Shown: one piece after another, positions 43,179 through 52,314 of the stretch
How the letters are laid out: each line of letters begins with the position of its first letter
Position numbering within the stretch: position 1 is the stretch's first letter
Assembly: GCA_037446355.1 (NCBI GenBank)
Contig: JBBIIT010000005.1
Span: 1 to 64,000, forward strand
Length of the DNA: 64,000 nt
Reading direction: 5' to 3'
From: Roseiarcus sp037446355
GTDB lineage: Bacteria; Pseudomonadota; Alphaproteobacteria; Rhizobiales; Beijerinckiaceae
Position numbers and translations under genes: made by a program
The notes under the pieces: generated by a model
Seen by the model: the letters and a program-made list of their open reading frames with translations, nothing else
What the model was told of the DNA's origin: nothing
Database searches by the model: none

Positions 43179-44162
43179 TTGGCGGCATGTGGCGTTTGCG
43201 TCGTCATACCGGCTTTTCGCAGTGCGAGAACCTTGCACAGGGCGGTAGCGTCGGCCTTGGCCGAAGTCGCGCCGGACCAGGTCGTCGTTGTCTTCGACGG
43301 ACCTGATCCGGTCGCGCGCGAGGCTATGGAGGACTTGGTCGGCGTGCGAATCGTCGAGCTGCCGGAAAGCCGCGGCGCACCGGCGTGCCGCAACGTCGGA
43401 TGGCGTCTGGCGGACGGCGAATTCGTCATTTTCCTAGACGCCGACGACTATCTCGAGGGCTCGTTCCTCGAAGCGGCGGAGCGGGCGGGGGCGGACGCCG
43501 CGGCGGATATCGTTTTCGGGCCATTCGCGTTCGAGTTCCAGGGCGGCGTTCGCCGTCAGGCCGATCCCACGCAATTCTATGGCGACTTCCACCCAATGAC
43601 GATCTTGAAGCGGTGGCTCATGGGCGAATACACGCCGCCCTGCGCCGTCGTTTGGCGGCGCGCTTTCGTTGAACACATTGGTGGCTGGGACGAGTCGTTG
43701 GCCAAGAATCAGGATGGCGATCTCATGTTCCGCGCGCTATTCCACGACCCCGGGATCGCGCATAGCGCGCTCGGCAACGGCGTTTACGTGCAAGACGACG
43801 ATCCCAATCGGATTACGCGGCGCCATGATCTGCGAATGTTGTCCTCGCAGATCGCCGTTCTGGAAAAAATTCGCGCGCACATGGACGCGGTGGGCATCCC
43901 CACCCGCCAGGAGCTTGGTTTCGCCTATTACAACCTCGCGCGCCTCGCCTTCACCCATTCCATCGACGAGATCGGCGTGCGGGCCGAAGGGACCGCAAGG
44001 GAACTCGGAGTTCTCGGCGAGCCTGGCGCTTTCGCGCATGCGGTCGCCGCGACCTTCCTGGGGCTGAGGCGCAAGCAGCGGCTCGCCCGCATCGTGCGAG
44101 AGAATCCGATGTTTCCAGCTCGGCTGCTCGAACGCGCATTGCACGGGGTAGGGGCGCTTTGA
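43179..44162 (+). CDS. Family 2 glycosyltransferase
   Basis: 327 residues. GT2 landmarks are VVIPAFRSARTLHRAV at the start, ESRGAPACRNVGWRLADGE near residue 63 and the metal-binding DADDYLEGSF near 87. The acceptor-site region is GWDESLAKNQDGDLMFR near 167. It starts with TTG at 43179, preceded by AGGGGAG, and no ATG suits the conserved N-terminus. It is cytoplasmic and probably acts on a lipid-linked or protein acceptor. It belongs with the two preceding minus-strand sugar genes by content, though it has its own promoter. Confidence 0.86.
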   Translation: MAACGVCVVIPAFRSARTLHRAVASALAEVAPDQVVVVFDGPDPVAREAMEDLVGVRIVELPESRGAPACRNVGWRLADGEFVIFLDADDYLEGSFLEAAERAGADAAADIVFGPFAFEFQGGVRRQADPTQFYGDFHPMTILKRWLMGEYTPPCAVVWRRAFVEHIGGWDESLAKNQDGDLMFRALFHDPGIAHSALGNGVYVQDDDPNRITRRHDLRMLSSQIAVLEKIRAHMDAVGIPTRQELGFAYYNLARLAFTHSIDEIGVRAEGTARELGVLGEPGAFAHAVAATFLGLRRKQRLARIVRENPMFPARLLERALHGVGAL

Positions 44163-44195
44163 CACGCGCACGGATCGCAATTATCTGAATCCAGG

Positions 44196-46724
44196 ATGTC
44201 TTCGCGCCTCGTCGCCGTGCTCGGCCCGACCAACACCGGCAAGACACATCTGGCGGTCGAGCGGATGCTCGGCTTCTCCACCGGCATGATCGGGCTACCG
44301 CTGCGCCTGCTCGCGCGCGAAATCTATGATCGCATCGTCAAGGCGCGCGGCGCTCGCGCGGTCGCGCTCATCACGGGCGAAGAAAAGATCGTCCCGCCGC
44401 AGCCGCAATATTTCGTCTGCACGGTCGAGGCGATGCCGCTGGAGCGTAAGGTCGAATTCCTCGCGGTCGACGAAGTCCAGCTTTGCGCCGATCCCGAGCG
44501 CGGGCATGTGTTCACGCATCGGCTGCTGCACGCGCGCGGCCGCGCCGAGACGATGCTGATGGGCGCGGCGACGATGGCCGGGTTGATCCGCAAGCTATGT
44601 CCGGACGCCGAGATTCAGTTCCGCGAGCGATTCTCGCAGTTGCTGTACGACGGCCCGAAGAAGCTGACGCGCCTGCCGCGCCGCACCGCGGTCGTCGCCT
44701 TCTCCGCCGACGCGGTCTATACGATCGCCGAACTGATCCGACGCCAGCGCGGCGGCGCGGCTGTGGTGATGGGATCGCTTTCGCCGCGCACGCGCAATGC
44801 CCAGGTCGAACTCTTCCAGTCCGGCGAAGTCGATTTCCTCGTCGCCACCGACGCGATCGGCATGGGTCTCAACATGGACGTCGATCACGTCGCCTTCGCG
44901 GGCGTGCGCAAGTTCGACGGACGCCGCACGCGCCATCTCTCGGCGCAGGAGATCGGACAGATCGCCGGCCGCGCCGGACGGTTCCGCAAGGACGGGACGT
45001 TTGGCGTGACGGGCGAATCTCCCGACATGGACGCCGATCTCGTTGCGGCGGTGGAGGGTCACGCGTTCGCGCCCGTGCCGGCGGCCGAATGGCGCAACGC
45101 CAAACTTGATTTCCAGTCGCTGCCCGCTCTGATGCGCTCGCTCGCCGCGCCCGCGCCGGCGCCGGGTCTCAAGCTCAGCGACGAAGCGCAGGACGAACTC
45201 ACTCTGCGTCAGCTCTCAGGAGACGAGCTCGTCGCGCGACGCTGCAAGGACCGCGCGAACCTGATGCGGCTATGGGAAGTCTGTCAGACGCCGGATTTCC
45301 GCAAGACCAGCCAGGACGAGCACGCGCGGCTGGTCGAAACGATGTTTGTTCATCTGACCCAAGCGCGCCGCCGCCTGCCCGAGGAATGGGCGCAGGGTCA
45401 CTTCGCCCAACTCGATCGGCTCGACGGCGACATCGACGCCTTGTCGGCTCGCCTCGCCCGCGTGCGCACGCTCGCCTATGTCGCCAACCGCGCGGATTGG
45501 CTCGAAGATCCGGCGGCGTGGCAGGCGCGCACGCGCGAGCTGGAGGATCGACTTTCGGATACGCTGCACCAGCAATTGATGCAGCGCTTCATCGACCGGC
45601 GCACCAGCGTCCTGTTGCGCACGTTGAACCAAGGCGCCGCCGCGGCGCTCGGCGGGGTCGGCGCTGACGGCGCGGTGACGGTCGAAGGCCAATTCGTCGG
45701 CCGCCTCAGCGGCGTCGAATTCGAGCCGGCTCGCGGAGAGAGCGCGCTGGAGAACCGCGCCCTGCGCGCGGCGATTGACAGGGCGGTCGCGCCGGTCGTG
45801 GCGCGCCGCTTGGGCGAACTCGCGAGCGAAGGCGACGAGGCTTTCGCGCTGACGCCCGACGGCGCCGTGCTCTGGCGCGGCGAGCGCGCGGGCGAAATTT
45901 TCGGTGGCGGCCTTTTTTCGCCGCGCGTGCGCCTCATCGGCGATTTCGGCGCCGACGCGCCGCGCTTGCGTGCGACCCGCCGCCTCGAGGCGTTCGTCGC
46001 GGCGGAATCCAGCCGCCGTCTCGCTTCGCTCAAGCAGTTGAAGGGGGCGATCTCCGATGGCCGTCTTCGCGGCCTCGCGCGCGGAATCGCCTACCAGCTT
46101 GTCGAGCGCAGCGGAATCCTCGACCGCGAGGCGGTCGAGCCTTTGCTGCGCGACCTCAGCCCGAACGAGCGGCGCGCGTTGAAGGCGCTCGGCGTGCGCT
46201 TTGGCGCGTTCAGTCTGTACCTTCCGGCGATGCTGGCGCCCGAAGCCGCAGAAATCGGGTCGATCTTCGCCGAACTCGCCTCGCGCGGTTGGCGTCCGCG
46301 CCTCGACGCGCCGACGCCGTCGCCGCATCCGCCGCCGCCCTATGAAGCGTTGTCGCTGCGCGGCCTGCGCGCCGTAGCCGATCTCGTCGCGCCGGCGAAT
46401 ATGCTGGAGCGGCTCGACGCGCTCGCGCGCGCCGCGGAGCCGCGGGCCGCAGGCGCCATTCGCTTAACCCCGGCGCTGCTTCGGGACCTCAACTGGGATC
46501 GCGAAATGGCGGAGCGAATTCTGCGTGGCCTCGGCTTCGCGCCCGATCGAAGGAGCGACGATCCCGAGCGCCGTCTGTGGCGCCGGCGTAACTCGACGCC
46601 GCGTGCGCCCGCGTCGGCCCCAATTGCAGTGACGCCCTATGCCGCGCCCGCACAGAGCCGCTCGGCCGCGCGGCGTGCGCGGCGCAAACGCGCGCGTCAG
46701 CGCGTCGCCGACGCGCGGCCATGA
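44196..46724 (+). CDS. SUV3/MgpS-like ATP-dependent RNA helicase (full length)
   Basis: 842 residues. Motor motifs are Walker A GPTNTGKT at residues 10-17, motif II VDEVQ near 91, motif III MGAATMAG, and motif VI QIAGRAGRFRKDG near 255. The C-terminal SUV3-like domain is near 530-770 and ends in an Arg/Ala-rich tail. It resembles mitochondrial SUV3 and the alphaproteobacterial helicase normally found upstream of an S4 protein, fdxA and carD. Here the S4 gene follows at once (four-base overlap), but fdxA and carD are 33 kb away beside a motor-less paralogue of its C-terminal part. Likely role: RNA unwinding or turnover, inferred from the family. Confidence 0.9.
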   Translation: MSSRLVAVLGPTNTGKTHLAVERMLGFSTGMIGLPLRLLAREIYDRIVKARGARAVALITGEEKIVPPQPQYFVCTVEAMPLERKVEFLAVDEVQLCADPERGHVFTHRLLHARGRAETMLMGAATMAGLIRKLCPDAEIQFRERFSQLLYDGPKKLTRLPRRTAVVAFSADAVYTIAELIRRQRGGAAVVMGSLSPRTRNAQVELFQSGEVDFLVATDAIGMGLNMDVDHVAFAGVRKFDGRRTRHLSAQEIGQIAGRAGRFRKDGTFGVTGESPDMDADLVAAVEGHAFAPVPAAEWRNAKLDFQSLPALMRSLAAPAPAPGLKLSDEAQDELTLRQLSGDELVARRCKDRANLMRLWEVCQTPDFRKTSQDEHARLVETMFVHLTQARRRLPEEWAQGHFAQLDRLDGDIDALSARLARVRTLAYVANRADWLEDPAAWQARTRELEDRLSDTLHQQLMQRFIDRRTSVLLRTLNQGAAAALGGVGADGAVTVEGQFVGRLSGVEFEPARGESALENRALRAAIDRAVAPVVARRLGELASEGDEAFALTPDGAVLWRGERAGEIFGGGLFSPRVRLIGDFGADAPRLRATRRLEAFVAAESSRRLASLKQLKGAISDGRLRGLARGIAYQLVERSGILDREAVEPLLRDLSPNERRALKALGVRFGAFSLYLPAMLAPEAAEIGSIFAELASRGWRPRLDAPTPSPHPPPPYEALSLRGLRAVADLVAPANMLERLDALARAAEPRAAGAIRLTPALLRDLNWDREMAERILRGLGFAPDRRSDDPERRLWRRRNSTPRAPASAPIAVTPYAAPAQSRSAARRARRKRARQRVADARP

Positions 46725-47044
46725 ACGAAGCCGTCGAAACCTGCCGCATCGACGTCTGGCTATGGCGCGCGCGCTTTTACAAGACGCGCGGTCTCGCCGC
46801 CGCGGCGGTGGAGAGCGGGCAAGTGCAGTTGCAGCACGGTGAGGAAGAGATCAGAATCAAAAAGCCCGGCCGCCCCATGCATCGCGGCGACCGTCTCGCG
46901 ATCCGGCGCGGCGAGCAGCGCATGGTCCTGGCGATACGCGGTTTTGGCGAGCGGCGCGGACCGGCGCCCGAGGCGCGCGAACTCTACGAACTTTTTTCCG
47001 AGATCGAAGCCTCGCCGAACCGCCGCGCTTGGTGGGAGGACTGA
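46721..47044 (+). CDS. S4-domain RNA-binding protein (Hsp15-like)
   Basis: 107 residues. The S4 domain begins CRIDVWLWRARFYKTRGLAA, with the family's IxKPG-like turn (RIKKPGRPMHRGDRL). E. coli Hsp15 binds stalled 50S subunits carrying nascent chains; a similar ribosome-rescue role is possible. It starts inside the last codons of the helicase (ATGA overlap), so the pair is co-translated. The C-terminal region is charged, with no other domain. Confidence 0.9.
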   Translation: MNEAVETCRIDVWLWRARFYKTRGLAAAAVESGQVQLQHGEEEIRIKKPGRPMHRGDRLAIRRGEQRMVLAIRGFGERRGPAPEARELYELFSEIEASPNRRAWWED

Positions 47045-47111
47045 GCGCGCTTGTCAGCGGCTCGCGCGCGTGCAAATCCGGGCGCGCAGCGAGTTCAATG
47101 CGAGGGGCGCC

Positions 47112-48026
47112 TTGGCCAAAGTTCCTTCCCACATCATTAGCGTCGACTGGGGCACGAGTTCGTTTCGCGCCAATCTCGCCGACGCCTCAGGTGCATCGCT
47201 CGCGGAAATTCGCGGCGGCCAGGGCGCGCTGAACCTCAGGCCGGGCGAACACGAACCCTATCTCGCCGCGCATCTCGCCGAGTGGCGGGTCGCGCATCCT
47301 GATGCGCAGGTCGTCGCGTCGGGTATGGTGGGCGCGCGCCAAGGCTGGGTCGAGGCGCCCTACGCGCCATGTCCGGCGGGCGTCGGCGAGATCGCAGCGG
47401 CGATGAAGATCGTGGTTTCGCCAACGCTCGGCGAAGTGCGGATCGCGCCTGGCGTCAGCACGCTCGATGCGCGCGGCGCGCCCGACGTGATGCGCGGAGA
47501 GGAAACGCAGATCCTCGGCGCGCTCGCCGCCAGCGGCGCCGGCGACGGGCTATTCGTCTTGCCGGGCACGCATTCGAAATGGGCGCGCGTCCGCTCTGGC
47601 CGCATCGTCGGCTTCGAAACCTACATGACCGGCGAAGTGTTCGCGGTGCTGAAGGACCATAGCGTGCTAGGGCGCATGATGACGCCGAGCGCGCCTGAAA
47701 CGACGAGCGCGGGCTTCGCGCTCGGCCTCGACGCCGCCGCCGCGCTCGATCGGCCGGGCGATCTTCTGCACGCGATTTTCATGGCGCGCACCTTCGGCTT
47801 GTTCGAACGCGTCGCCCCCGAACAATTATCCGAATATTTGTCGGGCTTGTTGATTGGCGCTGAGATTCTTGCGGGCGCCAAGGGCGCGCGCGAAGCCACG
47901 GTCATCGGCGGCGCGGCGCTCGCCGAACGCTATCGTCGCGCGGGCGCGCATCTTGGCGCTACGCTGACGCCAGCGCCGGAGAATTGCGCGACCCTTGGTC
48001 AGATCGCGCTCATCGCGGCGACCTGA
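47112..48026 (+). CDS. dgoK: 2-dehydro-3-deoxygalactonokinase
   Basis: 304 residues of the DgoK family. It starts SHIISVDWGTSSFRANLAD (ASKHA phosphate-1 motif DWGTS), with VASGMVGARQGWVEAPY near residue 72, a FVLPGTHSKWARV motif near 147 and GFALGLDAA near 200. It phosphorylates 2-dehydro-3-deoxy-D-galactonate in the DeLey-Doudoroff galactose pathway. A TTG start at 47112 with GAGGGG upstream fits the conserved N-terminus; no ATG does. The aldolase (dgoA), dehydratase and galactose dehydrogenase genes are not adjacent. It is convergent with putA, two bases between stops. Confidence 0.88.
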   Translation: MAKVPSHIISVDWGTSSFRANLADASGASLAEIRGGQGALNLRPGEHEPYLAAHLAEWRVAHPDAQVVASGMVGARQGWVEAPYAPCPAGVGEIAAAMKIVVSPTLGEVRIAPGVSTLDARGAPDVMRGEETQILGALAASGAGDGLFVLPGTHSKWARVRSGRIVGFETYMTGEVFAVLKDHSVLGRMMTPSAPETTSAGFALGLDAAAALDRPGDLLHAIFMARTFGLFERVAPEQLSEYLSGLLIGAEILAGAKGAREATVIGGAALAERYRRAGAHLGATLTPAPENCATLGQIALIAAT

Positions 48027-48028
48027 CC

Positions 48029-51000
48029 TCAGCCGATCGACATCAGGCTCGCGTTGCCGCCGGCGGCGGTCGTGTTGACGCAAAGCGAACGCTCGCCGAG
48101 CAGCAAATCGACCGGCGCTTCATCGCGTTTCAAGGTGTCCGCGTCGACGCGAAAGAGGCTGGCGATCGGCCCGCCGTGTTTGGCAATCCGGCCGGCGAAG
48201 GCGGTGAGATCGAGACCGGAGCGATCAGTCAGCGCGGCGTCGAAATGCGTCGCGCCGTCGGCAAGCGCCAGGTTCGCGCGCGCGTCGCCCGGCAAGGAGG
48301 CGTAGAGCGCGGCCGCCGGCGCGCCTTGCAATAACGCGCGATTGCCCGCCGCCAGCGCGACCGCGATCTGCGCGATCAGCGCTTCCTCGCTGGCGGCGTC
48401 GCAAAGCACGAGGCCGCGCGGCGTCAGAGAATAGACGTTGCGCTCGCCGACCGGACCTTGCAGTTCGATCTCGAGGCCGAGGCGCGAGCCCAGCGCGAGT
48501 TTGGCGGCGAGTTCGCCGAGCGCGGCCCGCCCGCTCGCCGACAGCGCTCTGGCGAAGGCGTCCGCCGCGATGGAGGGAGCGCCATGCGGCAGGAGCGGCC
48601 ACGACGAGGGCGAACGGGCGAGCAGGCGCTTGATATAGAGCGGTCCGCCCGCCTTCGGCCCGGTGCCGGAAAGTCCGTGCCCGCCGAACGGCTGCACGCC
48701 GACGACGGCGCCGATGATGTTTCGATTGACGTAGAGATTGCCCGCCGCGAGCCGCCCGCAGATGAGGTCGATGGTTCCATCGATGCGCGAATGCGCGCCC
48801 CCGGTCAGCGCGTAGCCCGAGGTGTAAATTCGATCGAGCAACTCGCCCATCGCCTCGCGCTTGAAACGCAATACGTGCAGCACCGGTCCGAACACCTCGC
48901 GCGCGAGATCGGAGATGGCGTCGATCTCGATCAGCGTCGGCGCCATGAAGAACCCGTTGGCGCAATCGGGCCCCAGCGCCTCCGCGTGAACTTTGTGGCC
49001 ATGCGCGCGCATCGTCTCGACATGACGCCGCAACCCGGCGAGCGCCTCGGCGGAAATGACCGGTCCGACGTCGCAGGCGAGGCGATCGGGCGGCCCGACC
49101 TTCAGCTCGCGCATCGCGTCCTTCAACATCGTCAGCGTGCGCTCGGCGATGTCGTCTTGCAGGCAAAGCACGCGCAATGCGGAGCAGCGCTGACCCGCCG
49201 AGTCGAAGGCCGAGGCGAGCGCGTCGCCGACGACCTGCTCGGCGAGCGCGGAGCTGTCGACGATCAGCGCGTTCTGGCCGCCGGTCTCGGCGATCAGCGG
49301 AATCGGCGCGCCGTCGGCGCCGAGGCGCCCGGCGAGCGAAGCGGCAATGAGGCGCGCGACTTCGGTCGAACCGGTGAACATGACGCCGGCGACGTCCTTG
49401 TGCGCGGTCAGCGCCGCGCCGACCCGCCCGTCGCCGCACAACAGATGCAGCGCGTCGGCGGGGACGCCGGCTTCATGCAACAGGCGCACCGCTTCGCCGG
49501 CGATCAGTGGCGTCTCCTCAGCCGGTTTGGCGATCACGCAATTGCCAGCGGCCAGCGCGGCGGCGATCTGGCCGGTGAAGATCGCGATCGGGAAATTCCA
49601 CGGGCTGATGCAGACGACGAGACCAAGCGGCGCATGGGTCGCGTTGTCGAATTCACGCGAGACCTGATCGCCGTAATAGCGAAGGAAATCGACCGCTTCG
49701 CGAACGTCGCCGAGCGCATTCGGCAGTGTCTTGCCCGCCTCGCGGCAGATCAGCGCCGCGAGCGCGGGTGCGCCGGCTTCCATCGCGTCAGCGGCGCGCG
49801 CGAGGATGCGCCCGCGTTCGGCCGGCGGCAGATCGCGCCAGGCACCGCCGCCGCGATGCGCCGCCGCGCAGGCCGCTTCGACATCCTCTGCGCTTGCATC
49901 CGCGACGACGCCGACAATCTCGCTGGTGTCGGCGGGATTGCGGATGATTCGGGCCGTGCCGGGGGCCGCTGGCGCGGACCGAAACGCTTTGAAAGCTTCG
50001 GCGAGAGCCGTCAAGCAAAGTTCGTTGCTGAGGTCGAGACCGCGCGAATTCGCGCGCGCGGGCTGGAAGAGATCGCGCGGATGGGCGATGCGCGGGTGCG
50101 GCGCGCCGAACGGCTGCACCGCCTTGGCGGCGACAACGGGGTCTTCGATCAGCGTCTCGACCGCGACGTTAGGGTCGGCGATGCGATTGACGAACGAAGT
50201 GTTGGCGCCATTCTCCAACAGGCGGCGCACGAGATAGGCGAGCAAGGTCTCGTGCGAGCCGACCGGCGCATAGACGCGGCACGGGCGATGCAGGCGCTCG
50301 ACGCCGACGATTTGATTGTAGAGCGGCTCGCCCATGCCGTGCAAACACTGAAATTCGTATTGGCCGGCGTAGAAATTGCCTCCCGCCATCGCATGAATGG
50401 TCGCGACCGTCAGCGCGTTGTGGGTCGCGAACTGCGGGAACACGGCGTCAGGCGCGCCGAGCAACAGCTTGGCGCAGGCAATATAGGAAACGTCGGTGTG
50501 GATCTTGCGCGTGAACACCGCGAAGCCTTCAAGGCCCTCGACCTGAGCGCGCTTGATCTCGCTGTCCCAGTAGGCGCCCTTGACGAGGCGCACCATGATG
50601 CGACGTTTCGTCGCGCGCGCGAGATCGACGATCCAGCCGAGCACGGCGTGGGCGCGTTTCTGATACGCCTGAACGACGAAGCCGACGCCGTTCCAGCCCG
50701 CGAGTTCGGGGTCACGACAAAGCGATTCGAGCAGATCGAGCGAAAGATCGAGCCGCTCGGATTCCTCGGCGTCGATATTGAGCCCGACGTCCCATCGCCG
50801 TGCGCGCAACGCCAGCGCTCTCAGGCGCGGAAAGAGTTCGCGCATCACGCGGTCGCGCTGGCCGCGCACGTAGCGCGGATGCAGCGCCGACAGTTTCACC
50901 GAGAGGCCAGGCCCTTCATAGATGCCCTTGCCGCCCGAGGCTTCGCCGATGGCGTCGAGCGCGGTCTCGTAGGACTGGAGATAACGCTCAGCGTCCTCGG

Positions 51001-51676
51001 CGGTCAGCGCGGCTTCGCCGAGCATGTCGTAGGAATAGCGGAACCCTTTCGCCTCCAACGGCCGCGCGTTGGCGAGCGCCGCGCCGATCGTTTGGCCGCA
51101 AACGAATTGTTCGCCGAGCACGCGCATCGCGGTGTCGACGCTGGCGCGGATGATGGGCGCGCCGGAACGGGCGATGAGACGGGTCAGAGTCGCGCCGAGG
51201 CCGTGTTCGTCGACCGTGCTCACCAATCTGCCGGTTATGAGCAGGCCCCAAGTCGCGGCGTTGACGAACGGCGAGGGCGACTGGCCGATGTGAGTGCGCC
51301 AGGCGCCGCCGCCGACCTTGTCGGCGATAAGGGCGTCGCGCGTCGCGGCGTCGGGAATGCGCAGCAGCGCCTCTGCCATGCACATCAGCGCGACGCCCTC
51401 CTGGCTGGAGAGCGAATATTCGCGCATCAGGCCTTGCACCATGCCGGTCGCCGGGCGCGCGCGCAGACCCTCGATGAGTTTGCGCGCGAGTTCGCTCGCC
51501 TCCGCGGAGGTCGCGTCCGGCAATTCGGCGGCCGCGACCATGCGCGAGACACATTCCCGCTCGTCGGCGCGGTAGGCTGCGTCGATCTCGACGCGACGCC
51601 CCTCATGGGATTGGAGTTCGTCGAAAAAGGCCTGGAATCTCGAGGCCGCAGACGGTGATGACATGGGGGACGCCAT
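48029..51676 (-). CDS. putA: Bifunctional proline dehydrogenase / glutamate-semialdehyde dehydrogenase PutA
   Basis: 1215 residues. The FAD-binding proline dehydrogenase barrel lies at about 180-490 (GPGLSVKLSALHPRY, RLVKGAYWDSEIKRAQ). The aldehyde dehydrogenase domain lies at about 560-1010, with the catalytic cysteine near 831 in AGQRCSALRVL and the glutamate in AETGGQNALIV. A C-terminal ALDH-like extension follows, as in type B PutA. There is no N-terminal ribbon-helix-helix DNA-binding domain, so it is not an autoregulator. It oxidises proline to glutamate with substrate channelling at the membrane face. No putR or putP is next to it. The ATG at 51676 is used; another lies four codons inside. 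Confidence 0.95.
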   Translation of the reverse strand: MASPMSSPSAASRFQAFFDELQSHEGRRVEIDAAYRADERECVSRMVAAAELPDATSAEASELARKLIEGLRARPATGMVQGLMREYSLSSQEGVALMCMAEALLRIPDAATRDALIADKVGGGAWRTHIGQSPSPFVNAATWGLLITGRLVSTVDEHGLGATLTRLIARSGAPIIRASVDTAMRVLGEQFVCGQTIGAALANARPLEAKGFRYSYDMLGEAALTAEDAERYLQSYETALDAIGEASGGKGIYEGPGLSVKLSALHPRYVRGQRDRVMRELFPRLRALALRARRWDVGLNIDAEESERLDLSLDLLESLCRDPELAGWNGVGFVVQAYQKRAHAVLGWIVDLARATKRRIMVRLVKGAYWDSEIKRAQVEGLEGFAVFTRKIHTDVSYIACAKLLLGAPDAVFPQFATHNALTVATIHAMAGGNFYAGQYEFQCLHGMGEPLYNQIVGVERLHRPCRVYAPVGSHETLLAYLVRRLLENGANTSFVNRIADPNVAVETLIEDPVVAAKAVQPFGAPHPRIAHPRDLFQPARANSRGLDLSNELCLTALAEAFKAFRSAPAAPGTARIIRNPADTSEIVGVVADASAEDVEAACAAAHRGGGAWRDLPPAERGRILARAADAMEAGAPALAALICREAGKTLPNALGDVREAVDFLRYYGDQVSREFDNATHAPLGLVVCISPWNFPIAIFTGQIAAALAAGNCVIAKPAEETPLIAGEAVRLLHEAGVPADALHLLCGDGRVGAALTAHKDVAGVMFTGSTEVARLIAASLAGRLGADGAPIPLIAETGGQNALIVDSSALAEQVVGDALASAFDSAGQRCSALRVLCLQDDIAERTLTMLKDAMRELKVGPPDRLACDVGPVISAEALAGLRRHVETMRAHGHKVHAEALGPDCANGFFMAPTLIEIDAISDLAREVFGPVLHVLRFKREAMGELLDRIYTSGYALTGGAHSRIDGTIDLICGRLAAGNLYVNRNIIGAVVGVQPFGGHGLSGTGPKAGGPLYIKRLLARSPSSWPLLPHGAPSIAADAFARALSASGRAALGELAAKLALGSRLGLEIELQGPVGERNVYSLTPRGLVLCDAASEEALIAQIAVALAAGNRALLQGAPAAALYASLPGDARANLALADGATHFDAALTDRSGLDLTAFAGRIAKHGGPIASLFRVDADTLKRDEAPVDLLLGERSLCVNTTAAGGNASLMSIG

Positions 51677-51862
51677 TTTCGTTGTGACAGTCGGGCCCGC
51701 GAAAGCTTGAAGCTACATACATGGCGTTCCGCGGGTGGGAAAGGATACCGAGCGGCGCGTCAATGTGCCGTATTCTTCCCACATGGCATGCTTGATAAAT
51801 GTGCGGGCCTGGACAGGGTGGGGTAACGAAAACAGCGCGGCCAGATATTGTTGCGGTGCAAC

Positions 51863-51884
51863 ATTCGTGATATGAAATACGAAT
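51863..51884. promoter_or_regulatory. Inverted repeat in the putA-divergent intergenic region
   Basis: attcgt and acgaat form a perfect six-base inverted repeat separated by ten bases, in the AT-richer 267 bp between putA and the small gene at 51944. A second palindrome, gtaat-a-attac, lies at 51898-51908. The spacing suits a dimeric regulator, for instance an Lrp-type proline regulator. That is a guess from position. Confidence 0.3.
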
Positions 51885-51943
51885 TGATCGTCGCGTTGTA
51901 ATAATTACAGGCAAGACGCGGACGGCGACGATTGTGAGGACGC

Positions 51944-52243
51944 ATGAGCACGACCTGGAACACCAAATGGGGCGCGCGGCGCGTTCGTAAGGATCCGCCG
52001 ACGATCGAAGAGGCGTTGATCGCCGCGGAGGCATTGACCGACGATCCGGCGCAGCGCATTGAAATCGCAGCGTCTTTGATGGGCGCGGCGACGGACGAGG
52101 TCAAGGCCCTGGCCGCCAAGCAAGCGGCCCATTCGCGCGGGCGCTCGACTTTGGTCAACGGCCGCACGCGCGCGGTGGTTGTCGAATACAAGCGTCCGCG
52201 CACGATTTCCCGTCCGGCCGCGGCGCCGCTCGGCCGACGCTGA
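51944..52243 (+). CDS. Conserved hypothetical protein
   Basis: 99 residues, starting at ATG 51944 behind GTGAGG. The first half, TWNTKWGARRVRKDPPTIEEALIAAEAL in part, is of a type I recognise as conserved but unnamed in Hyphomicrobiales. The middle is helical (a two-helix segment, IEIAASLMGAATDEVKALAA) and the end is basic and Pro/Arg-rich. No membrane segment, signal or known motif is seen. It lies between putA (divergent) and the exporter gene 71 bp downstream. Function is unknown. Confidence 0.75.
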   Translation: MSTTWNTKWGARRVRKDPPTIEEALIAAEALTDDPAQRIEIAASLMGAATDEVKALAAKQAAHSRGRSTLVNGRTRAVVVEYKRPRTISRPAAAPLGRR

Positions 52244-52314
52244 GCGCGCCGCCGAGCGCTTCGCCCTTGTCCGAAACGCTTTCCCTTTCGGCGAGGCGGG
52301 GTTAGCAAAGGCAT

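Noticed and set aside
48458..51658. An open frame of over 1060 codons on the plus strand, antisense to putA
   Set aside because: It is the mirror of a high-GC coding gene whose third positions avoid stop complements. Its translation is Arg/Ala/Gln-rich without any family pattern, while the minus strand reads as a full PutA.
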